From positions 1 to 21,730 of the forward strand of contig SFGO01000037.1 in assembly GCA_004556545.1 (NCBI GenBank): DNA of 21,730 nt. The letters are read 5' to 3'. The DNA is from Clostridiales bacterium (GTDB taxonomy: Bacteria > Bacillota > Clostridia > Christensenellales > Aristaeellaceae). The translations under genes were made by a program, and so were the position numbers. Shown here in pieces: positions 15,521 through 21,730 of this stretch; position 1 is the first letter of the stretch, and the number at the start of each line of letters is the position of its first letter. Under the pieces are notes generated by a model. It was not told the DNA's origin and ran no database searches. It saw only the letters and a list, made by a program, of their open reading frames with translations.

Positions 15521-15632
15521 CAAGGGTTTTCAAGAAAGTCCGCACGCTCCGCTTCCGGTTTCGGGGCATGCCAGGCTCCGCAGGGAGCAAAATAAAACGG
15601 AACAAAATAAAGAAGAAAGGCAGGTCTTGGGA

Positions 15633-16583
15633 ATGACAAAGAAACGAATCATCGCGGTTTTAGGACTGGGGCACGTAGGCGCGCACGTCGCTTACTCACT
15701 GGCGGTGCAGGGCATCGCGGACGAGCTGATTCTGGTGGATCGGAATGAGCAGAAAGCCGCCAGCGAAGTGCAGGATCTTCGGGACGCGGTCGCCTATTTT
15801 CAGCACCGGGTAATCATCCGGGCCGGAGACTTTTCCGAGCTGGGCGGCTGTGACCTGATCGTCAACAGCGTCGGCAAAATCGAGCTGCTGCGCGGCAATC
15901 ACGACCGGGTCACGGAGATGGACTTCACCATCCCCGCCGTTCGGAGCTTTGCGGATCAGATTCGCCAAAGCGGCTTTGACGGCGTGGTCATCAACATCAC
16001 CAATCCGTGCGATATTGTCACCCGAGAGCTGGCCCTGCTGCTGGGTCTGCCAAAGGGACGGGTCTTCGGCACCGGCACCGGGCTGGACACCTCCCGGCTG
16101 CTCAGCGCGCTGGCCCGCCAAACCGGGCTGGATCACAAGTCCATCACCTGCTATATGCTGGGCGAGCACGGGAACCAGCAGTTCGCGCCCTGGTCCTGCA
16201 TCAGCTTCCGGGGCATGCCGCTGGACGTGTGGGCGCAGCGGGACGAGCGTTTCCGCTTTGACCGGGAGGCGATGACGAAGGAAGCCATTCACGGCGGCTG
16301 GGTGACGTTCTCCGGCAAATCCTGCACGGAATACGGCATCGCCACCACGGCGGCCAAAATGGCTTCCATCGTCCTGCACGACGAAAAAGCCGTCATGCCC
16401 GCCAGCATGGAGCTGTGCGGCGAGTACGGCGAAAGCGGCCTGTTCGCGGGCGTCCCCTGCGTGCTGGGCGCTGGCGGCGTAGAGCAGGTCATCGAGCTGC
16501 CCCTGACCGCCGAAGAAAAGCAGACCTTCCACCGGTGCTGCGAAGGTATCCGGCAGAACATGGAGCATCTGAAGGAGCTGTAA
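15633..16583 (+). CDS. L-2-hydroxyisocaproate dehydrogenase-like enzyme (LDH/MDH superfamily)
   Basis: The 316-residue NAD-dependent enzyme interconverts 2-keto and L-2-hydroxy acids. The Rossmann motif GLGHVG is at 11-16, with D36 (NAD binding). The catalytic set is present: R92, N124, D152 and R155 in GLDTSR, and H179 in GEHG. The active-site loop VNSVGKIELLRGNHDR lacks the Q/R position-102 pattern of lactate or malate dehydrogenases. It resembles L-HicDH of lactobacilli, as does LGEHGNQQFAPWS. Family members with this loop prefer larger, branched substrates such as 2-ketoisocaproate. The ATG at 15633 is chosen; a TTG two codons upstream at 15627 is possible because AAAGG lies 6 nt before it. 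It is followed 54 nt later by the branched-chain aminotransferase gene, whose products it could reduce. Confidence 0.82.
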   Translation: MTKKRIIAVLGLGHVGAHVAYSLAVQGIADELILVDRNEQKAASEVQDLRDAVAYFQHRVIIRAGDFSELGGCDLIVNSVGKIELLRGNHDRVTEMDFTIPAVRSFADQIRQSGFDGVVINITNPCDIVTRELALLLGLPKGRVFGTGTGLDTSRLLSALARQTGLDHKSITCYMLGEHGNQQFAPWSCISFRGMPLDVWAQRDERFRFDREAMTKEAIHGGWVTFSGKSCTEYGIATTAAKMASIVLHDEKAVMPASMELCGEYGESGLFAGVPCVLGAGGVEQVIELPLTAEEKQTFHRCCEGIRQNMEHLKEL

Positions 16584-16637
16584 GCCTCCCTTTCCTTCTC
16601 CCTCCAAACCAAATTGATTCAAAAGGAGCGTTGCGTT

Positions 16638-17723
16638 ATGGAAATCAAAATCGACCGTTCCCCCGTTCACGGTATCCTCCCCGAGCCTGAAAAGTTGGGC
16701 TTCGGCAACTATTTTACCGATCACATGTTCCTCATGGACTATTCCGAGGACAATGGCTGGCACGACGCGCGCATCGTGCCCTACGGCCCCCTGACCCTGT
16801 CCCCCGCTTCCAGCGTACTGCATTACGGCACCGAGGTTTTCGAGGGGCTGAAAGCATACCGCCGCCCTGACGGACAGGTGCAGCTGTTCCGTCCCTGGGA
16901 AAACGTCGCCCGGCTGAACCGCTCCTGCGACCGTCTGGGCCTGCCCCAGCTGAATCCGGACGACGCGCTGCAGGCCATCCGCACGCTGGTCACGCTGGAT
17001 CAGCGCTGGGTGCCCACTGCGCCGGGCACCTCCCTGTATATCCGCCCGTTCCTGTTCTCCAACGACCCCAAGCTGGGCTTGCATGGTGTGCATGACGCGA
17101 TGTTCGTCATCATTCTGTCGCCTGTGGGCAGCTATTTTGCCAGCGGCCTCAAGCCGGTCAAGATCATGGTGGAGACCGAAGACGTGCGCGCCGTCCGGGG
17201 CGGCACGGGCGAAGCCAAGTGCGGCGGCAACTACGGCGCGGCCAACCGGGCCGGAGAGCGTGCCTCGGCCAAGGGCTTCTCTCAGGTGCTGTGGATGGAC
17301 GCTATCCACCACAAGTACGTGGAGGAAGGCGGCGGCATGAACGTCATGTTCAAGCTGGGCGGCAAGGTGGTCACGCCCATGCTGACCGGCTCCATTCTGC
17401 GCGGCATCACCCGCATGTCCTGTCTGGAGCTGATGAAAAGCTGGGGTCTGCCCGTGGAAGAACGGCTCATCAGCATTGACGAGCTGGCGGAAGCCGCCGA
17501 CGCGGGGACGCTGGAAGAAGCATGGTGCGTGGGCACGGCGGCGGTCATCTGCCCCATCGGCGAACTCTACTATAACGACAAGCCCTACATCATCAACCAC
17601 TTTGAAATCGGCGAAACGGCCCAGCGTCTCTACGACAACCTGACGGGCATCCAGTGGGGCCGGCTGCCCGATCCCTTCGGCTGGACGGATCTGCTGCCCC
17701 GGGAAGATTCCCTTTCGATCTGA
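16638..17723 (+). CDS. ilvE: Branched-chain amino acid aminotransferase
   Basis: The 361-residue PLP enzyme exchanges amino groups between leucine, isoleucine or valine and 2-oxoglutarate. It belongs to the fold-type IV class, long (BCAT eukaryote-like/type II) subgroup. The PLP lysine is K194 in GEAKCGGNYGAAN. Other signatures are YGTEVFEGLKAYRR (63-76), SLYIRPFLF (132-140), and EEGGGMNVMF, equivalent to the E-x-G-x-x-N motif. The ATG at 16638 follows AAAGGAG by 9 nt; a TTG at 16614 in frame is less likely. With the preceding dehydrogenase it could form a short route from branched-chain amino acids to 2-hydroxy acids. It ends before a strong terminator at 17745-17780. Confidence 0.92.
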   Translation: MEIKIDRSPVHGILPEPEKLGFGNYFTDHMFLMDYSEDNGWHDARIVPYGPLTLSPASSVLHYGTEVFEGLKAYRRPDGQVQLFRPWENVARLNRSCDRLGLPQLNPDDALQAIRTLVTLDQRWVPTAPGTSLYIRPFLFSNDPKLGLHGVHDAMFVIILSPVGSYFASGLKPVKIMVETEDVRAVRGGTGEAKCGGNYGAANRAGERASAKGFSQVLWMDAIHHKYVEEGGGMNVMFKLGGKVVTPMLTGSILRGITRMSCLELMKSWGLPVEERLISIDELAEAADAGTLEEAWCVGTAAVICPIGELYYNDKPYIINHFEIGETAQRLYDNLTGIQWGRLPDPFGWTDLLPREDSLSI

Positions 17724-17744
17724 TTTGTTTTCCTTTTTGATATG

Positions 17745-17780
17745 AAACCGCCTCGGGAAGCTTTTCCCGAGGCGGTTTTT
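17745..17780. terminator. Strong terminator between convergent genes
   Basis: A perfect 15-bp stem AAACCGCCTCGGGAA (17745-17759) / TTCCCGAGGCGGTTT (17764-17778) with loop GCTT ends in a T run (17776-17780) on the plus strand, so it ends the ilvE transcript. On the minus strand the tail is only TTTCATATC, so it could also serve queA, which ends at 17798, but more weakly. Confidence 0.85.
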
Positions 17781-17797
17781 CATGCTTTCTATGCTTT

Positions 17798-18822
17798 TTA
17801 CAGAATCAGCATCGCGTCTCCGAAGGAGAAGAAGCGGTACTTTTCCTCTACGGCGATGCGATACACCCGCAGGGCCTCTTCCCGGCCCATCAGGGCGGAA
17901 ATCAGCATCAGAAGGGTGCTTTGCGGCAAATGGAAATTGGTCACCAGCGCGTCCGTCGCCTTAAAATGATAGCCGGGCATGATGAAGATGCCCGTATCGC
18001 CGTTCTGGGCGTGGACGAGACCGTCCTCGGTGCTGACGGTCTCCAGCGTGCGGACGCTGGTGGTGCCGATGCACACGCAGCGGTGTCCCTCCGCCCGGGC
18101 CCGGTTGATCTTCTCCGCAGCCTCGGGCGTGACCTCATAATGCTCCACGTGCATCTGATGCTGGCTCACGTCTTCCTCCTTCACGGGACGGAAGGTGCCA
18201 AGGCCGACGTGCAGCAGCACCGGCACGATTTCGATCCCTTTCTCCCTGATCTGCTCCAGCAGCTCCGGGGTGAAGTGCAGACCGGCGGTCGGCGCGGCGG
18301 CGCTGCCCTCTTCCCGGGCATAGACCGTCTGATAGCGCTCCCGATCCTGCAGGCGTTCGTGAATGTAGGGCGGCAGGGGCATCTGACCCAGCCGGTCCAG
18401 AATTTCCTCAAAAACACCCTGATAATGGAAACGCACCAGCCGCGCGCCCTCCGGGGCACGATCCACGATCTCCGCCCGAAGCAGCCCGTCGCCGAAGCTG
18501 CACCAGGTTCCCGGGGCCAGACGGCGGCCCGGGCGCACCAGCGCTTCCCAAAGGTCTTTTTCCAGCCGCTTGAGCAGCAGAATTTCCACCGGCACGTGGG
18601 TTTCTTCCTTTTCTCCCAGCAGCCGGGCCGGAATGACCCGGGTGTCGTTGACCACCATCACGTCGCCCGGAATCAGGAACCGGGGCAGATCGTAAAAGTG
18701 CAGGTGCTGCACGGAATGATCCGCCCGATCATACACCAGCAGGCGGCTGTGATCCCGGGGTTCGATGGGGGTCTGAGCGATCAGCTCTTCCGGAAGGAAA
18801 TAGTCAAAATCCGAAGTCTTCA

Positions 18823-18823
<1 letters not shown>
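17798..18823 (-). CDS. queA: S-adenosylmethionine:tRNA ribosyltransferase-isomerase (QueA)
   Basis: The 341-residue enzyme transfers the ribosyl part of S-adenosylmethionine to preQ1 in tRNA, forming epoxyqueuosine at the wobble base. Conserved family blocks are DFDYFLPEELIAQTPIEPRD at the start, VMVVNDTRVIPARL, GSAAAPTAGLHFTPELL, HVGLGTFRPV, GTTSVRTLE and TNFHLPQSTLLML. Length is normal. Two ATG codons stand in tandem (18826 and 18823). The second fits GAGG spacing and the usual N-terminus MKTSDF. It shares one base with the ruvB stop. It follows ruvB in the common Firmicute order; tgt does not follow here. Confidence 0.96.
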
Positions 18824-19854
<1,031 letters not shown>

Positions 19855-19872
19855 GCCGTTCCTCCTGTCGGT

Positions 19873-20496
19873 TTATCCCTGCTGGGCCATGTGGCGCAGG
19901 GCCAGTTTGATCATTTCGTCGGCGGTCTCCGCTTTTCCTGCGACGCCCTTGAGGGCGGAAGCCGCTTCCTGCGGCGAATAGCCCAGCGCCTTCAAGGCCT
20001 GCATGGCCTCGCTGAGCGCGTCGGCTGCAGGCGCTTCGCTGTCCGTTACGGCGGCGATCTCACGCAGCTCGTCGGTTCCGTTCAGCGCGTCCTTGGTCAG
20101 CTTGTCCTTCAGCTCCAAACTGATGCGCTGGGCGGTCTTCTTGCCGATGCCGGGGGCCCGGGACAGCGCCGCCACATCCCCCGTCAGGATTGCCAGCCGC
20201 AGATTGGACAGGGGCATGCTGCCCAGAATCATCAGGGCGCTGCGGGCTCCGATGCCGGAAATGGAGATCAGCCGCCGGAACATGTCCCGCTCCTCCGCCT
20301 GCAGGAAGCCGTACAGCTCCATTGCGTCCTCCCGGACGTTCAAATGCGTGTACAGGCGGCATTTTTCCCCTGCGGCAGGCAGGGCGGACAGGGTGTTCAT
20401 GCTGCACATCAGCCGGTAGCCCACCCCTCCGGCGGTCATGACGATGACCTCGCCTTCGCTTTTTTCCGCTACCGTTCCTTCAATCAAAGCAATCAT
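19873..20496 (-). CDS. ruvA: Holliday junction DNA helicase subunit RuvA
   Basis: The 207-residue protein binds Holliday junctions and recruits RuvB. The three family domains are visible: an N-terminal OB fold (MIALIEGTVAEK, GVGYRLMCSMNTL), a helix-hairpin-helix region (ISGIGARSALMIL and PGIGKKTAQRI) and a C-terminal RuvB-binding domain (EAMQALKALGYSPQEAASAL). The ATG at 20496 lies 12 nt after the ruvC stop. GAGGAA, about 9-10 nt before the ATG, is the likely SD. Confidence 0.97.
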   Translation of the reverse strand: MIALIEGTVAEKSEGEVIVMTAGGVGYRLMCSMNTLSALPAAGEKCRLYTHLNVREDAMELYGFLQAEERDMFRRLISISGIGARSALMILGSMPLSNLRLAILTGDVAALSRAPGIGKKTAQRISLELKDKLTKDALNGTDELREIAAVTDSEAPAADALSEAMQALKALGYSPQEAASALKGVAGKAETADEMIKLALRHMAQQG

Positions 20497-20508
20497 CCGT
20501 CTGGTTCC

Positions 20509-21003
20509 TCATTTCATACGGAATTGGCCGCGGGCCATCCCGGCGGCGGCATGGGTCAGGGCAATGGCGATGGCGTCCGCCGCGTCGTCCGGCTTGGCAA
20601 TCTCCTCCATATGCAGCAGCATCTTCACCATCTGCTGGATCTGCTTTTTTTCCGCCCCGCCCCAGCCCACGATGGCCTGCTTGACCTGCATGGGCGTGTA
20701 CTCATAAAGCTGATCCGTGTATTCGGCGCAGGCGGCGATGCTCACGCCCCGGGCCGCGCCCACGTTCAGCGCCGTGGTTACGTTTTTGGCGAAAAACAGC
20801 TCTTCAAAGGCGATTTCCTCCGGCCGGAACCGCTGAAGCAGCGCCCGCATTTCTTCGCCGATCTGTTTCAGCCTTTCGGGAAAGCGCTGATTGGGGGTAG
20901 TCAGGATGCAGCCGTACTCGATCAGCCGCTGCCGCCCGGGCTGCGCCTCGATCACGCCCCAGCCCAGCGTAGCCAAACCGGGGTCAATCCCTAATATTAC
21001 CAT
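20509..21003 (-). CDS. ruvC: Holliday junction resolvase RuvC
   Basis: The 164-residue endonuclease cuts Holliday junctions. The RNase H-like acidic residues are present: D7 in GIDPG, E67 or E68 in FEELFF, and D140 and D143 in KPDDAADAIAIALTH. The ATG at 21003 is chosen because GGAAGGAAG precedes it and family proteins start MxILGIDPG; a TTG at 21021 gives six extra residues that are not family-like. It is the first gene of ruvC-ruvA-ruvB-queA. No clear minus-strand promoter is seen. The upstream 51 bases overlap the -35 region of the divergent tRNA promoter. Confidence 0.96.
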   Translation of the reverse strand: MVILGIDPGLATLGWGVIEAQPGRQRLIEYGCILTTPNQRFPERLKQIGEEMRALLQRFRPEEIAFEELFFAKNVTTALNVGAARGVSIAACAEYTDQLYEYTPMQVKQAIVGWGGAEKKQIQQMVKMLLHMEEIAKPDDAADAIAIALTHAAAGMARGQFRMK

Positions 21004-21053
21004 ACTTTTTCTTCCTTCCAAACAAAAAATTCAAATTTCTGTGAAAAAAAGCC

Positions 21054-21082
21054 TTGCATTTCCTTTCAGGGTTTGCTATAAT
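21054..21082 (+). promoter_or_regulatory. Promoter of the tRNA region
   Basis: TTGCAT (21054-21059) and a perfect TATAAT (21077-21082) are 17 bp apart, with TGC just before the -10 (extended -10). The predicted start near 21089 is about 8 nt before the first tRNA-like unit, so both remnants and the intact tRNA would be on one transcript. Confidence 0.75.
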
Positions 21083-21096
21083 CTTTTTCGTTGCTT

Positions 21097-21144
21097 GGGG
21101 CATTAGCACAGTTGGTAGAACGAACCAACTCGAATGCATCCCCA
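21097..21144 (+). pseudogene. 48-nt tRNA-Ala-like remnant, unit 1
   Basis: The first 22 nt (to TTGGTAG) match the intact tRNA-Ala downstream, covering the 5' acceptor strand and D arm. There is then no anticodon arm; a short segment with ACTCGAATGC resembling a T-loop leads to CATCCCCA. The ends GGGG and CCCC can pair. It is too short for a normal tRNA (48 versus 73 nt without CCA). It is either a decayed partial copy or a retained tRNA-like element. Confidence 0.55.
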
Positions 21145-21305
21145 CTACTGATTTTATATCAGAAAGCAGTTAATGTCAAATCTGCACAAAATTTGGCGGG
21201 AATATTTGGGGCTATAGCACAGTTGGTAGAACGAAGTTCTCCAAGGTACGCCCCACACCCAAGACAGTTAATGGTGAATCTGCACAAAATTCGCCGGGAA
21301 TATTT
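21145..21305 (+). repeat. Homologous spacers around the tRNA-like units
   Basis: The segment before unit 2 (about 21164-21207) and the segment before the intact tRNA (about 21262-21305) are close copies. Both contain CAGTTAATG, AATCTGCACAAAATT and CGGGAATATTT in the same order. With the tRNA 5' sequence they make a tandem repeat of about 111 and 98 bp period. This shows duplication of spacer plus tRNA 5' part. A CTGAT/ATCAG hairpin lies around 21148-21162 in the first spacer only. Confidence 0.7.
21208..21255 (+). pseudogene. 48-nt tRNA-Ala-like remnant, unit 2
   Basis: Exactly the same length as unit 1 and colinear with it. The 5' part (GGGGCTATAGCACAGTTGG) again matches the tRNA-Ala start with two changes. 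AGAAC-GAA-GTTCT makes a small hairpin where an anticodon arm might be. GGGGC at the start pairs with GCCCC at the end, followed by A, like a discriminator base, and then CACC. There is no room for a full tRNA cloverleaf. Confidence 0.55.
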
Positions 21306-21381
21306 GGGGCATTAGCACAGTTGGTAGCGCGCTACATTCGCATTGTAGAGGTCACCGGTTCGAATCCGGTATGCTCCACCA
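21306..21381 (+). tRNA. tRNA-Ala, anticodon CGC
   Basis: The 76-nt gene includes the encoded CCA end. The acceptor stem GGGGCAT / ATGCTCC has the G3-U70 pair that identifies alanine tRNAs. The anticodon stem CTACA / TGTAG encloses TTCGCAT, so the anticodon is CGC, reading GCG codons. The T arm is ACCGG-TTCGAAT-CCGGT. The D stem GCAC / GCGC has one A-C mismatch (positions 12-23), while the rest pairs fully. It is followed by a terminator at 21386-21424. Confidence 0.93.
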
Positions 21382-21385
21382 GCTC

Positions 21386-21424
21386 AAGCGGGGTTGTCAG
21401 TCACGACGATCCCGCTTCTTTTTC
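21386..21424 (+). terminator. Terminator after tRNA-Ala
   Basis: AAGCGGG (21386-21392) pairs with CCCGCTT (21411-21417), with an inner TGTC-like/GACG pairing, and is followed by CTTTTTCTT. It begins 5 nt after the CCA end of the tRNA and separates it from the next gene. Confidence 0.75.
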
Positions 21425-21472
21425 TTCCCGGCGATTTTTTGCGGATTCCTCCACGCAGCAGGAGGAACGGTC

Positions 21473-21730
21473 ATGGAATATCCCTTTATCACGCTTGACG
21501 ACGGAACGCAGATTTCTCACTCCGAAATGCTTGCAGACCGCAGCGTGCTGGTATATATTCGTAGAGACGCGCTCTGCCGAGCCGTTTATGCCCTCCCCGC
21601 GCAGGAATGGCGCGAGGCCGCCGGGTTTACGGCAGACGAGCTTGAGCACATCAAAAGGGTCATTCTGAAGATGACCCCGCTGATTCTGGAGTTTTCGCAA
21701 AAAGGAGGCTTCCGCGGTGCCTCTGGTCTT
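21473..21730 (+). CDS. Unidentified protein, cut by the window end
   Basis: An open frame of 86 codons runs from ATG 21473 to the last base with no stop, so the gene is partial. AGGAGG lies 7 nt before the ATG. The protein begins MEYPFITLDDGTQISHSEML and continues with VLVYIRRDALCRAVYALPA, EWREAAGFTADELEHI and ILEFSQKGGF. It is small, acidic, without signal peptide or membrane segments. It looks like a short conserved hypothetical protein of Clostridia, but I cannot name a family. The reading frame and SD make it a likely real gene. Confidence 0.65.
   Translation, partial: MEYPFITLDDGTQISHSEMLADRSVLVYIRRDALCRAVYALPAQEWREAAGFTADELEHIKRVILKMTPLILEFSQKGGFRGASGL

Larger units (their letters stand above)
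15276..15544 (+). promoter_or_regulatory. Candidate attenuator leader (or small RNA) upstream of the 2-hydroxyacid dehydrogenase and aminotransferase genes
   Basis: Between a consensus promoter and a strong terminator lies about 245 nt with several stems: GGAAC/GTTCC near 15333-15349, AAAGAG/CTCTTT near 15386-15400, CGACG/CGTCG near 15418-15440, CGCAA/TTGCG around 15448-15461. GGCCCCCGC (15441-15449) can pair with GCGGGGCC (15500-15507) with one bulged C; that would block the terminator hairpin, as an antiterminator does. A strong ORF ribosome site stands upstream. The leader may sense an amino acid, keto acid or translation state, or the transcript may be a free small RNA. No known riboswitch family is recognised. 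Confidence 0.45.
15156..15632 (+). other. Gene-free region: promoter, structured leader and terminator before the 2-hydroxyacid dehydrogenase
   Basis: This 477-base gap has no large gene. It holds a promoter (15241-15269), a possible 42-codon leader ORF (15304-15432), an intrinsic terminator (15481-15520) nested inside a 12-bp inverted repeat (15468-15479 / 15533-15544), and about 90 bases before the dehydrogenase start with no second promoter that I can see. I searched for the T-box sequence (TGGNACCGCG) and did not find it. Bases 15156-15240 show nothing clear. Confidence 0.6.

Noticed and set aside
15276..15544. T-box riboswitch before the aminotransferase operon
   Set aside because: The T-box core TGGNACCGCG is absent; GTACCG at 15422-15427 is only a partial and unpaired match.
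15533..15600. RNase P RNA-like stretch (GAAAGTCCGCACGCTCC)
   Set aside because: Only a short resemblance to the conserved GGAAAGTCC element; there is no room for a full RNase P RNA before the dehydrogenase start.
15696..17783. 695-codon minus-strand open frame opposite the dehydrogenase and aminotransferase genes
   Set aside because: The plus frames encode two complete recognisable enzymes with catalytic residues. The minus frame has His/Gly/Gln-rich content typical of antisense reading in GC-rich DNA and would start inside queA's terminator region.
21091..21315. 74-codon plus-strand frame containing AQLVER twice
   Set aside because: AQLVER is the well-known translation of tRNA D-arm sequence; the frame lies over the tRNA-like units and the tRNA.

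Overview
The window looks like chromosomal DNA from a GC-rich Firmicute of the class Clostridia, probably gut-associated. Evidence: strong AGGAGG-type ribosome binding sites, TTG and GTG starts, sigma-A type promoters (TATAAT, often with an extended TGn), a DUF3783 protein, an L-2-hydroxyisocaproate-type dehydrogenase, and the ruvC-ruvA-ruvB-queA cluster. The assignment is inference from gene content; there is no rRNA or marker gene to settle it.

Layout. (1) 190-7982, minus strand: a seven-gene operon read right to left. It encodes an RDD membrane protein, a UgpC/MsmX-type ABC ATPase, two sugar-type permeases, a UgpB-like substrate-binding protein, an exported staphylococcal-type (thermonuclease) nuclease and an exported protein with three OB-like repeats. 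It has a promoter near 8025-8053 and hairpins downstream of 190. (2) 7983-8483: an AT-rich, repeat-containing spacer. (3) 8484-9562, minus: a DUF3783 protein overlapping sfsA by ATGA. (4) 9697-13682, minus: a GH2 beta-mannosidase-like enzyme overlapping by ATGA a fused ROK kinase / SIS (GmhA-like) protein. (5) 13858-15155, plus: a divergent AraC-family regulator overlapping by ATGA a peptide-deformylase-like protein. (6) 15241-17778, plus: a near-perfect promoter, a structured leader with a short ORF and an intrinsic terminator, then an L-2-hydroxyisocaproate dehydrogenase-like gene and a branched-chain aminotransferase, closed by a strong terminator. (7) 17798-21003, minus: ruvC-ruvA-ruvB-queA. 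(8) 21054-21425, plus: a promoter, two 48-nt tRNA-like remnants, an intact tRNA-Ala(CGC) and a terminator. (9) 21473 to the window end: a partial unidentified gene.

How the genes may work together. The ABC operon pairs an importer of the sugar / glycerol-phosphate class with an exported nuclease and an exported OB-repeat protein. I infer a system that degrades extracellular nucleic acid and imports a product. The AraC regulator, beta-mannosidase and ROK-SIS fusion look like an oligosaccharide-use locus. The aminotransferase and hydroxyacid dehydrogenase together can turn branched-chain amino acids into 2-hydroxy acids, and their leader looks like an attenuator. The Ruv genes are recombination housekeeping and QueA is tRNA modification.

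The most unusual items are the nuclease-transporter operon, the ROK-SIS fusion with lost ROK zinc cysteines, the attenuator-like leader at 15241-15544, and the tandem mini-tRNA-like units at 21097-21255.
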